From: Udeniomyces pyricola
Taxonomy: Eukaryota; Basidiomycota; Tremellomycetes; Cystofilobasidiales; Mrakiaceae
NCBI GenBank assembly: GCA_039545295.1
Contig: BCIK01000012.1
Span: 124,001-188,000, forward strand
Length of the DNA: 64,000 nucleotides
Direction of reading: 5' to 3'
The notes beneath the pieces were generated by a model. It was not told where the DNA came from. It did not search any database and saw only the letters and a program-made list of their open reading frames with translations. Below, in pieces: positions 47,542 through 58,252 of the stretch. Each line of letters opens with the position of its first letter. Position 1 is the first letter of the stretch. The position numbers and the translations under genes were made by a program.

Positions 47542-48737
47542 TCCGCTTTTGGCTCATCTATCCCCTTCTTCCATTTGTATCCAGATCGCACGCGTCAATA
47601 TGGGGCTCTCATGCCTCGCGACGCGTCGATCTTTCCCCCATCCCTCATTGCATCTTCTCTCCATCCTCTCTTTTTTTTTTTCATCCCCCGTCCATCAACT
47701 CATATCATGACCTCTTTCATCGTCCTGTCATCACCGCATCCTTCTTCAATTTTCTTTCCGCGTCCTCTTTGTGCGCCTTCTTGAGCATCTGACCTCTACT
47801 GCGCTCCCTCCGCATTCATCCTGGGACTCGGACTGGGCTTTTCCCTTTGCCGAGACGAGAGGTCCATGTCCTTGGTCTGCTCCTCATCAAGTCTCAAGCC
47901 AGGACGAAAGAAGAAAAAGAAGGTCAACACGCTTAGATCCTGTTCCGGTTCGCACATTCGACCCTTCAACGATCTTGACGCCCGCCAAACGTATCGTTCA
48001 TCAAGTTGTCGCCACCTTGTCGGAGAGAAGGGCAGTCTTTCTCTCCATCTTCAAAATCTCCTTTCACACGACGGTGCTTCAAGATGGTGGCTGTTTTCTG
48101 TTTTAACTCAAACTCGACCCCGCCCGGTCGATCCCCCCCCCCCTTTTTCCCTTGCTCGCTCGTCGTGTCTGATCATCGATGTTGTTCGAGGACGCCCAGG
48201 GAAGGACGTAAGAGGGGGCAGGAGAAGAGAGGGATCAGATGTGTGTGTGTGTTGTTGTTGTTGTTTTTGTCGAGTGTAGTCGAAAAAGATGTCGCTTGCG
48301 ACCACATAGCGTTTTGTGTGTGGTTTTTTTCCGTCTCTGTGTATTTCCTGTGTAGATGGATGTAACTTGTTCTCAGATTGTACTTGATTCGCGTTAGCTG
48401 ATCATGTCTGACGATGTTGACAAAATCTCATGGGAAATTTGACTTGTACGAGGGAAATCGATCGTCTGTCTGCAATCAAAACGTGGTCCGGAGGAGAGAA
48501 TCAGCTAGGAGGCGAAAGTCGCGGTTTTCCGGGATCCCTCCGGACGACCGGACCGGTCGGTTGAAGCATCGGACCTCCTTACCGTGGCTAACCGCTGAAT
48601 TCTCCCCTTTCAGTCCGGGATTTCACCTTGATCCCACTCCGTTCTTCCCTCCTCACCACCATCACCACCACTACCGCCACCACTATCATCGTCATCGTTC
48701 ATCAACGACTCACTTGCATACCGGTTTACCATTCAGC
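47542..48737. other. Intergenic region between the Red1-like and cytochrome b2 genes
   Basis: About 1.2 kb of pyrimidine-rich 3' sequence (long T run near 47670-47680, C run near 48128-48140) and then the cytochrome b2 promoter. A GTGTGTGTGTTGTTGTTGTTG microsatellite lies near 48241-48262 and a CCACCATCACCACCACTACC stretch near 48655-48690. I see no credible gene; the open frames are low-complexity. Confidence 0.5.
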
Positions 48738-51700
48738 ATGTTTCTCCGCCACCGGACCCTCGTCAACCCTGTCGTGCGACTGTCGAACCATGGCCTATCA
48801 ACTCACCTGCAGTTGATGCAGCTACAACCCCTCGCCGGTCTCGCCCGGAGTCGATACATCTCGAGCGAATCCAACAACCGGTCTGCGCAACCCATCGAAG
48901 AGATACTGCGTTCGGCTTCAAAACCTATGACTTCTTACCCAACATCATCCCCCAAACTAGGCCGATATAAACATTCAGTCAGTCTCATAGGGTACTATGG
49001 TTTGCTGGTAGTTTCGCGTTTGTCTGATGGCTGAACCTATCGCGTTGAACACATGTATGGCAATACCTTTGTTCTTCGGTCTCCAAACGAAAACAGTCAC
49101 CAGCCGCAGCGGTAGTAGCCCTCGTCTCGGCCTCGATCGCCTGGATGTTCTACCTCTCGACCCTCTCGCCTATCCAACTCGACGAACAGAAGCAGCTCAA
49201 ACGAGGAAGGTTCAAGGATCCTATTTCCATGGACGAGGTCGAGAAACATGCTAAGCCAGAAGAAGGGTTATGGGTCGTCATTGGGGATGAAGTCTGGGAC
49301 ATGACTGAGGTAAGGAAGATGCTCATCAGTTCCTCTAATTGGAGATGTTTCTACTTGCTTCTCTATAGCTTAGTCATTGACACACGTTCTCTCTCTTTTT
49401 CTCTCTTTCTCGCTCTATGTTCTTTGTTCTCCTACCTCCTACGGCTGCACGTATGTACGCAGTTCCTCGAGAGCCATCCAGGAGGAGGATCTCCCATCCT
49501 CCGTGGGGCTGGCAAAGACGTCTCCAACATCTTCCTCCCTCTCCATCCTCCCGGCACGATCGAGAGTGCGCTCGAGAGCGGTTCGCTCAGTGCGGATGCT
49601 TACCTCGGTAAAATCGATCCGGCGACGGTGAAAAAGGTGGAGAGGCCAGATAGGAGGCAAGGGGAAACTATCGAGACGGCTCAGGCGAGTGAGGAAGAAC
49701 CGATGGATCTGGGACTCATCATTGGATTACCCGGTGAGTTGGATCGACGTTGACATCGTGATCTGCGCTGTGGCAAACCCAGAGCGTCGGCCCTGAGGAA
49801 CTCAAACTCGGAGCGCCAGTCACTGATCCAAATTCTTTGCTGTATTTGATCGATATGGGGTAGATTTCACGGTGCGTATTCAACCTATTCCGCGCCATCA
49901 AAGTCGTTCTGAGACCTCTTCCAGTCTCACGTATTCCTAGATAGCCTGTAATTAACCTTTCAGACGTATGACTGCTGACTTCGGTTGAGTCTTGGATTGA
50001 TCAGGAGGCGGCACGTCGTGTTCTGCCCTCCAAAGCATTCAACTACTATTCCGCTGGGGCGACGGATGAGACGACTCTCGGTCTGAACAGGTAGGTCTTG
50101 GATAATCTCGAATCCATCAGCTTGAAAGAAAAGACTTTTCAAGAATATCCATACCAGTAGGACTTGTACGATGATGCATCTCAATCCTAACTCGTCTACC
50201 ACCTTATCCCGCCTATGACCGTGCATCCAGAGCGTCGTACAACCAGATCCTTTTCCGACCTCGAACGCTCATCGACGTCAGCACAGTCGACACTTCGACG
50301 GAATTTCTCGGTCACAAGTTTACCTTGCCCATCTTTATCTGCCCGTGCGGCATGGCATCGCTGAGGTGAGCATCCCTGATGACATCATCCGTCGTCTCTC
50401 ACTAACGGCTTTGTCTCTAAGAGATTTCCAAGGGGGTTACAGGGTTAGATGTGGTGACGAAGAACTGATGGTTTAATCATCTTGGCTGTCATCTTGTGTC
50501 TGGGTTTGATCTCTCTAAAGTCATCCTGAAGGAGAGAAATTGTTTGCTTCGGCCGCTGGCAAGTGCGGAATCGCTCAATTCGTACGGTTCCACCTTGAAC
50601 TGCATCCTCTTTCTTTTTCTTTTTTTTCCCTCTATCTTCCTCCCGTTCAAGTACGTCTCTGATGACACCCTCTTCCTTTCCGTCTCCTTTTTATCGGCCC
50701 CAGATCTCGACGAATGCATCTAAGCCATTGACAGACATCCTCTCGGGTGCCGTCTCTTCCGACCAAGCGTTCTTCATGCAGGCAAGCTCTTTCCCCGGCC
50801 TCGTCTTTCCCAATATATATTTATGGACAGAGACGAGGGATGTAGCGAACAGCTGATCTGACCTTGTCTTTCTATCGGATGATCGGGCCGGATGGGAAAC
50901 GGATTTTTTTTTGTGGGGGGGATAGCTTTACGTTGATCGGAACCGTCGGAAGACGGAGGCGTTGATGGAAAAGATTGAAGCCTCGGGTCACATCAAAGGT
51001 TACATGGTACGTCAACTGTGTTTTTCTTATTGAGAAATCTGGGGTTGAGAAACGGGCCGACTGCTGAAAAAAACGAGGTCGTCGTTAACGATTGTCATGA
51101 TAATAGGTAACTGTTGACGCTGCCGCTCCTGGTAAACGCGAAGCTGATGAACGAAGCCGGGCCGAAGTCGAAGTGGCCTCGGGCATCAGTGGGGGTAAGA
51201 TCCAATCGGACGCCAAAGGAGGTGGGATCGGTCGGTCGGTCGGAGGATTCATCGACCCAAGTTTGAACTGGAACGATCTCGCTTGGTTGAGGAGTCGAAC
51301 CAAATTACCGATCGGTTTGAAGGGCATTCAGACGGTTGAGGTGAGTTGCCGGCGTGTTGGGAATATCGCTCTCTTCTTCGATGTGTGTGGTCAGGGCGCT
51401 TGGCTCCGAGAACAAAGTTTGATTTGGTACTCGTGCCTTTTACTTCTGTGGCTCTGGATCAAAGGATGCGAAAAAAGCGTACGATCTGGGAGTTGATGCC
51501 ATCTACCTCTCGAACCACGGTGCTAGAGGACTCGACACGTGAGGCATCAATTTCCGATCTATTGAATTTAACCAATTATCCTTCAACCCTTGGAAACCTT
51601 CCCTCATGACTAATCATTGTCGGATCGGTGGCGACTGTTTTTTTTTTCCTGGAATTAGTTCCCCACCAGCACTGTATACCTTGCTGGAACTTCACAAGTT

Positions 51701-52355
51701 CTATCCCGAGGTCATTGCCGACAAAAAGACGGCCATCTTCTTGGATGGTGGTGTGAGGAGAGGGACGGACGTCGTCAAGGCACTCTGCTTGGGCGCGACG
51801 GGCGTGGGGATAGGTCGACCGTTCATGTATGCTTTGACGATGGGTGAAGAAGGTGTCATCCATGGCATTGAGAGTGAGTGGATTTGGTATATCGTGAACG
51901 CAGCACGTCGCTGTATCGAAGATGGATTTGGTTTCTTTGTTTGCCTTCGAGTTCGTCGCATCCGATTTGACTTTAATCTGACGGTTCCCTCTTTTCTTCC
52001 ACCTCCTACCTTTGTTTTTCCCTTCCTGCAGTCATGCGGGACGAGATCGAGACGACCCTTCGCTTGTTGGGCGTAACGAAGCTCTCTCAACTAGGCCCTC
52101 ATCTCGTACGTTTTCCCCATCTCGCGCATCACGATCACTCGATGATGCGCGTGATGTTGGGCATGTGTGACTCCATTAATGCGGCTCATGAGGCTAACAC
52201 CCTGTATCCATCCGATGGCAACGCTAATCCTTATCCTGTTCGATATTCGATATGCACATATCAACATATATTCCGGGGGTCAGCTCAACACGCGTGCTGT
52301 CGATCCGTTCCTCGCCGAGAAGCCTTCGTATGGACCCGACGAGCAAGCACGATGA
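48738..52355 (+). CDS. CYB2: Cytochrome b2-type L-lactate dehydrogenase
   Basis: This is a flavocytochrome b2 that would oxidise L-lactate to pyruvate and pass electrons to cytochrome c in the mitochondrial intermembrane space. The N-terminus is a basic, acid-free presequence ([19 protein letters not shown]) followed by one membrane segment ([18 protein letters not shown]), the bipartite sorting pattern of yeast Cyb2. A cytochrome-b5-like domain follows with both heme histidines (FLESHPGGG and FLPLHPPG). The FMN domain shows [47 protein letters not shown], the catalytic His and Arg in [11 protein letters not shown], and [20 protein letters not shown]. All named active-site residues of yeast Cyb2 are present, but the usual NHGGRQLD box reads NHGARGLD. 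It contains an 8-nt exon and a GC-AG intron. It ends at 52355, after a final exon starting LNTRAVDPF. Confidence 0.9.
49864..49871 (+). other. 8-nt microexon of the cytochrome b2 gene
   Basis: ATTTCACG sits between ATGGGGTAG and GTGCGT. The exon before ends GGA TTA CCC G at 49733 (phase 1), and the exon after starts GAG GCG GCA CGT at 50005 in phase 0. Direct splicing is out of frame. With the 8 nt the protein reads IIGLP-DFT-EAARRVL, matching the conserved DFE-x-x-A-x-x-x-L start of the FMN domain. Confidence 0.85.
50782..50924 (+). other. GC-AG intron of the cytochrome b2 gene
   Basis: The exon ends TTC TTC ATG CAG and is followed by GCAAGC. The next exon starts after GGGATAG with CTT TAC GTT GAT, giving FFMQ-LYVDRN, the conserved strand with the substrate-binding Tyr. 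No GT near the junction preserves this. Confidence 0.8.
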
Positions 52356-53779
52356 TCTTGGCCGGACTTATATATAATATTGTTAACGCTCATTCAGTCG
52401 AGAGACTAAGCAGTCATCATCGCAACACAGTACTGTATACTTATCGAATGACTCCATGCATGAAACGACCATGGCTCGATCCGCAAGAGCTTCTTTGATC
52501 ATGCCTGCAGTGGCATGCCGGTGCGTGCATGCACTCACTTTGGGATGGGTCAAATTGATCACACCATGTCAATATGACTGCGAACGGAGAATCGCGAAAT
52601 CGAGCGCCGGGGTGCCGGCCGGTGCGCCATTTCAGTTGCAAACTTTATCATTACCAGACGCGCTTCGACAGTGTGAACAATTGACCGACCAGCTCTTGTG
52701 ACACCGTATCCTGGATGGGGTCGACGATGATACTGGGATGATTAAATCGGTCAAGGACTTGCTTATAGTTTACGAATCAGTATAAATGCTCTGCTGACGA
52801 ATCGATCGGCCGCTTGATGATAAGGCGTATATATTATAAATCACGTTCGGTTCCTACCTTTTTTTCACGGTGATCTCTCCCTGACCAGTGTCAACCATCT
52901 ATATCATCTTTCGTTATATCCAGCACTTGTACCCTCGCACAAGCACCCACAACCTCATACGTACCACCACTACCATCATAAACTCCGCTCCATCCAGTAT
53001 TACCCGATCCTTGGATCGGCTCAGCGCCCGACGTACGGCGTCTTACCTGCAACAGGCTTTGCTCAATATTTGATCGATCCGGGACCAAGACCGTCTAATC
53101 CATTCACTGCCATGCATAGACCGAACGATTGTGCCACTACTACAAGGAAGACGACCACTCTCAGCGAGCTGGTAAGTCAATTGAGTCCTACGTTTGACTC
53201 GTCGTTTGCGATGAGTGTGCTCACAGTGCCAGCTACTAGCTAATGGCTTGGTGGGCGCGGCCGGGGCGTGTGCGTGGTCCGGGCCGATGGGCGACGACTG
53301 CATGCATGCAGCTACGCGGATCGGAATATCGAGATTGACTTATACGAAGACGGTCGCGATTTGCATCGTTTATGGGGTGTTTCTTTTTTTTTTCTGCTTG
53401 TTCGTTTGCGATATAGATGATGTTCAATGGATACTTGTGGGAGGACGACATGATATACAAAAGGTTTGGATCGAGACTAGATCAAAGTTGGAGATGAGAA
53501 CTGATAGTATATAATATACACATTCTCTAAGTATTATCGAATTGTTATCGAAACGTTGGTGGGCATCCAATTACTGAATCCGTGGCCATGGCCATCCCCG
53601 CCCCCCCCAGCCCCCCCCCCCCCCCCCCCTCCCCCGCCTCGCTTCCCTTTCGATTCCCCGTCGACTTGCCTTTCTTCCGAGTCCTCTCTCTCGACAATCC
53701 GTTCCTCTGACCGAAGTCTTCGACTGCCTCTCCTCCTCATCCATCCTCCACCCTTACCTCTCCTTCATCCTTGCTCGCC
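52356..53779. other. Intergenic region upstream of the permease gene
   Basis: About 1.4 kb without a credible gene. A poly-C tract (CCCCCCCAGCCCCCCC...) lies at about 53599-53629, and an AT-rich patch near 52828-52845. The last 150 bases before the permease start are pyrimidine-rich. Confidence 0.5.
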
Positions 53780-55910
53780 ATGAGCCACCACCTCCCTATC
53801 GATCCCATCACGCACGCTCACCCCGACTCGTCGCCCTCCCCCTCCCAAGAGAAGCCCGACGCCGGCCTCACCAGCCACGATGACCACAAGCTCAACTCAA
53901 GCGTCGGCGACTCGTCGAGCGACAGCGACGACGTCCAGCTCGAGAAGAGATTCGGCATGAGGAACGAATTCGTCAGGTGAGTTTGCCGCTTGATGGATGA
54001 GATGAATGCGAGGGCAGAGAGAGAGAATGTGCAAGAGGGGTATACAAAAAGTCGGAGAAGAGGGGGGAAGCGAAGGAATCCAGTGCTTTGGATAGGATAG
54101 GAAACGGAACGGAGCACCTGCTCATTCATCCATCCTGCTTGCTTTCCTTCACTGCCCACATCTTTCACTACTTGGCCACCCTTTTCTTGATCATGCAGAG
54201 AGTTTGGAAAGTGAGTCCACATGCTCCATCAAGTCACCTTTTCCATGGCATACTCTGCCCGGCAGCCTCTGACGTTGCCTCCCTCCCCCGCCCCCCTCGG
54301 CCTCCTTCCTTCTTCGTCTTTGACCGAAATCCCCCGCTCGCGTGATGGCAGCCTCTCGACTTTCTCGTTTGCCTTTTCCATCAGTACGTTTCTTCTGCCT
54401 AGTATTACCTCGAAACCTGGTAGCAATTTCGATGCTCATTCGTCCTCGACGTTTTCACTCGCTTTGCATATGCTTCAGTGGGCATGTGCTCCTCCATTGC
54501 CACGACTTTCAACACGCCACTCTTGCTTGGCGGGCCTGCCTCGGTTGTTTGGTTCGTCGTTCTTCTACGCCAAGGGGTCCCGTCGATCGCGTCCATGCAC
54601 TATTTCTCATATCTCTGACCTTGATTCCCCAAATCATACTGGCCGCGTTCTCAGGTGTTGGTTCATGGGCTCCGTCTTCAACCTCTCGCTTGGAGCGTCT
54701 ATCGCCGAGATTATCTCTGCTTACCCCGTTCGTTTCTCGCTCTCTTTTGAAGCCGAGCTGGCTTGTATATCCTTTTCTCTTTCGTAACGCTCGTTCTGAC
54801 CTCCGTCCTTATTCTGCTCACAATCCTCCCAGACGTGCGGTGGTGTTTACTCGGCTTCGGCTTGGCTCGTGCCTAAGAAATACAGGGCTATCACTGTGCG
54901 TCTTCGCTGTCTGCCGTTTGCGTCGTCTCGAGATCCACGCACGTGCTTACCCTTGCTTCGGGGTCTGGTGCATCTATCAGGGCTGGATTGTTGGATGGTT
55001 GAACCTTTTGGGTCAGGTCGCTGGTGTTGCGTCGTACGTCCCGTCAATTTTACAACCAGTTCTGACTTTCTGTCATTGCGAGCTGATCCCCTCCCCCCCC
55101 CCCCCCTTCACCCTTCCCCTTGGCTTCTTGTCCCCTTGATACGCTGCCCGTGCATACCCATGTCAATAGGACGGAGTTTGGACTGGCTTCTATGATCTGG
55201 TCAGCCGTCCTCGTCGCCAAAGATGGCAACTTTGAGATCACTGCTGGCATGCAGGTTCGATCCCTTTCCTCAGCTGCCTCCCAGATCTCGAATTCTCGCC
55301 AGACGATTGACCTCTGGTGTGCTTTTGTTTCTTGGACCACCTCACCCAATTTGACCCCTGGTAGTTTGGCCTCTTTGCCGCTTTGCTCGTCGTCCACGGT
55401 TTCCTCAACAGTCTCAAGACCCGCGACCTCGCCATCTTCACCAAGGGCTTCGTCTTTGTCAACATTGGCTTCACTTTCCTCATCATCATTGTTCTCCTTG
55501 CCATGACGCCTCGATCCGACATGAACTCGGCCGCGTACGTCTTTACGAACGTCGTCAACGGCTCGGGATACAAGAGCGACGGGTTGGCTTTCCTCTTTGG
55601 TCTGCTTAGTGTTCAATGGACCATGACCGACTACGATGCGGTGCGTGGTATTTCAAGTTACCAGGTCATCCGATGAGCTGGCTGAGCTGTGTATACTGAC
55701 AGAAATATCTCTCTACATTTCGTGGTCTCGTCCAGGTTGCCCATATCTCTCTCGAAGTCAAACGAGCTGCTGTCGCCGCTCCGGTCGCCCTCTTTGTTGC
55801 CGTCCTTGGTACGGGTATCATTGGATGGATCCTCAATGTTCGTTCTCGCGCGCTCTTTGCTCTGACAACTCTGCTGCTTTGCCTCGTGCCTAACTTGGCC
55901 TACGCGTCTT

Positions 55911-55981
<71 letters not shown>

Positions 55982-55999
55982 TTTTTTTTTCCTTTTTTT

Positions 56000-56049
<50 letters not shown>

Positions 56050-57291
56050 CTTTTTTTTTTCTTCTCTTCCTCGTTACTTCTTCGTTCTTTTCGCTTGACT
56101 TTCCACACAGATCGTTCTCGTTGTCTGCATGCCCGATTTGGAGAGTCTGCGAAGCATGGGCGGTCTTGCCTTCATCGAGATCATGCAGGCCCGAATCGGC
56201 AAGACGGGCACGCTTGTCATTTGGCCGTTTGTCTGCCTTGTCGCCTTTTTCACTGTCCAGACGGCGCTCCAGGCCAACTCGCGATCCCTCTTTGCCTTTT
56301 CGTACGTCTTGGGTTTCTTTTGTTACGTGGCTTCTCGCCTCTGGATATTTCTTCTTGATCTCTCAATGCAATGGGGGAACAGCTGACCTTTTTGCTTCCT
56401 CCTCTGATAGCCGAGACCACGCTCTGCCTGACCGAGGAGTCTTTGGCAAGATCAACCGACACTCCCAAACCCCCATCAACGCTGTCTGGGTCGTTGTTTT
56501 CCTTTCGATGCTCCTTGGTCTTCTCAACTTTGCGAGCTCCGTCGCTGTCAATGCCATCTTCTCCATGTGCGCCGTCGCGTTGGATATCAGTATGTTGCCT
56601 CATTCTTTACTTTGGTCGCAGGCATCCGCCGTCAGTAACTTGTAAGGATAAGCTTTGTGTTAGCCATCTGACCACGTCGTTGTACCCTCCTTATCGATAG
56701 GTTACGTCATCCCCGTCATTCTCCGACGCGTCTTTGCCAATCACGAGGAGGTTCAGTTCACCCCCGGACCATTCTACGTGCGTTATCTTGAGTTTTCTGG
56801 AGCTCAAAGCAACTTGGTCCACCTCAAAGCTCGCGGGGGCTGACTATCTTGTCTCTTTTTGGTTTGCTATAATTTCTTAGATGGGTCCGCGTCTTGGTTT
56901 GGCGGTCAACATCATCATGGTTCTGTGGACGTTCTTCGAGTGCATCATCCTCTCCTTCGTATGTCCTCCTTTCTTCAAGTGGCTCGGCGTCTCTCTCACT
57001 GCAGGAGGCATGCTGACGTTCCCAATATCTGATCGGTCTTTCATATCTTGCTCTCTCCTATCACAGCCTACGATGCAGCCGCTCGACAAGCTCAACATGA
57101 ACTACTCTTGGGTCATCACTCTTGGTGTCCTCCTCCTTTCGTGCCTTTGGTACGTTGCCGGTGCCCGTCGCCGCTACATTGGTCCCCGAGAGGACGTTGC
57201 CCACTCGACCGACGCCCCCAACATGGACCACGCTTCGCCCCATTACTCGCTCGACGGGCCTCACCCGGACGAGAAGGACCACACCAGATAG
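53780..57291 (+). CDS. APC-superfamily amino-acid permease (GABA/choline permease-like)
   Basis: This gene has a dozen or so short exons. The cytosolic N-terminus is hydrophilic (LEKRFGMRNEFVREFG); the usual helices follow, starting LSTFSFAFSIMGMCSSIATT and GGPASVVWCWFMGSVFNLSL. The APC signature is ASIAEIISAYPTCGGVYSAS, then GWIVGWLNLLGQVAGVASTEFG, QWTMTDYDAVAHISLEVKRA, VQTALQANSRSLFAFSRDHA (the helix 8 region with its conserved RDxALP), INAVWVVVFLSMLLGLL and YSWVITLGVLLLSCLWYVAG. The tail is His/Asp-rich and hydrophilic, ending at the TAG 57289-57291. The blocks match the fungal group with Uga4 (GABA), Hnm1 (choline) and Bat1-like permeases. The substrate cannot be told from sequence, though the GABA-shunt genes in the same window make GABA worth testing. 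The plasma membrane or vacuole is the likely site. A 12-nt exon and a T-tract intron are noted separately. Confidence 0.88.
54199..54210 (+). other. 12-nt microexon of the permease gene
   Basis: AGAGTTTGGAAA lies between ATCATGCAG and GTGAGT. It joins the first exon (ends 53976, phase 2) to the exon at 54352 as NEFV-REFGN-LSTFSF, the L-x-R-x-F-x-x-x-S pattern that precedes helix 1 in this family. Skipping it keeps the frame (NEFV-S-LSTFSF) but loses the conserved Arg-Glu-Phe. Confidence 0.7.
55912..56060 (+). repeat. 149-nt near-pure T tract inside a permease intron
   Basis: Apart from five non-T bases (C at 55962, CC at 55991-55992, G at 56000, C at 56050) the stretch is all T. It fills much of the 273-nt intron 55838-56110, placed between GWILN and IVLVVCMPDLESL of the permease. 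It stops about 50 bases before the CACACAG acceptor, so it is an extreme extension of the polypyrimidine tract. Its true length in the genome may differ, since such runs are error-prone in assembly. Confidence 0.85.
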
Positions 57292-58252
57292 AGGCGCGTT
57301 CATTCGTCTACACAGACACCCTCCCCTTTCCTCCCTTACCCCTTACCAGATTCTCCCTTTCTTCTCACTTTCATCTTTCCTCTACCCACTGGGTGTTTTC
57401 TTTGTTCATCGTTGTGTTTGTCTCTGCCTCTTCGTCGTTGTGGTTTTCTTCTTGTTCTACCTTCTTTGATCATTCTTTCGCTCTTGTCGGCGTTTTGTCT
57501 CGTTATGTTCCTTCTCCATCCTTCATACATACAACCCTTCCTCTTCTCTCTCTCTTTCTCTTTCTATGAATTTTACTAGTCTGTGTGCCTCCTCGTCTTC
57601 AACGACATCGACGTCTGTCCTCTTTTCTACTTTCTTTACACGCCACACCCTCCATCTTGCTCGTCCTCTCATCTTTTCTTTCGCTCGCTCGTTTACCCAC
57701 CCACTCACTCACCCTGGACCGCTCGCTCGCTCGTTCAACCGGTAAGGTACGCCTCCATCTCCTATAATTGCAACCCCCCCCCCCCCCCCCCCCCCACCCC
57801 CCGTTTTGTTTCTTGATCTAAGCCTCCCATATGATTTGTCCTTGTTTTCCCGTTTCCTTCGTTCGTCACGTCTCGTCGTGATCCTAGTTCCTATACCTAT
57901 CTGTGATTTTTTTTTGATTTTTTTTTTCGCCTTGCTAGTTCCGCGCTCTTTCGCGCCCTCTCTTCGTCTTTTTTTCTTCTTCTTTTTTTCTTTTTTCTTC
58001 TTCTTCTTTCTTTTTCTTCTTCTCTTCATTTGTTCTGTGCTCGATTGAGCTTTTTTGAGATGTATATACACCATATTTTGCTTTTAGGGGAATATAATAG
58101 AATGGGAGTTGAAAGCTTTGACCTTGATAACTAACCTTGAGCTACACTAGGTCAATCCTCCTCTCTCAGATCTCAGTCCCACATCAATTTGAATCATCTC
58201 TATATATATATAGATGAAATTACATTTTTCCTTCCCTTTTTTTTTTTTGGTT
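57292..58252. other. Convergent intergenic region with homopolymer tracts
   Basis: This lies between the permease stop (+) and the SAM50 stop (-). It is C/T-rich, with a poly-C run at about 57774-57795, several T runs (57907-57930, 57969-58020) and a TATATATATATA repeat near 58201-58212. No gene seen. Confidence 0.55.

Noticed and set aside
55886..56358. Open frames with long poly-Phe or poly-Lys stretches
   Set aside because: They are created by the T tract in the permease intron and overlap conserved permease exons in another frame.
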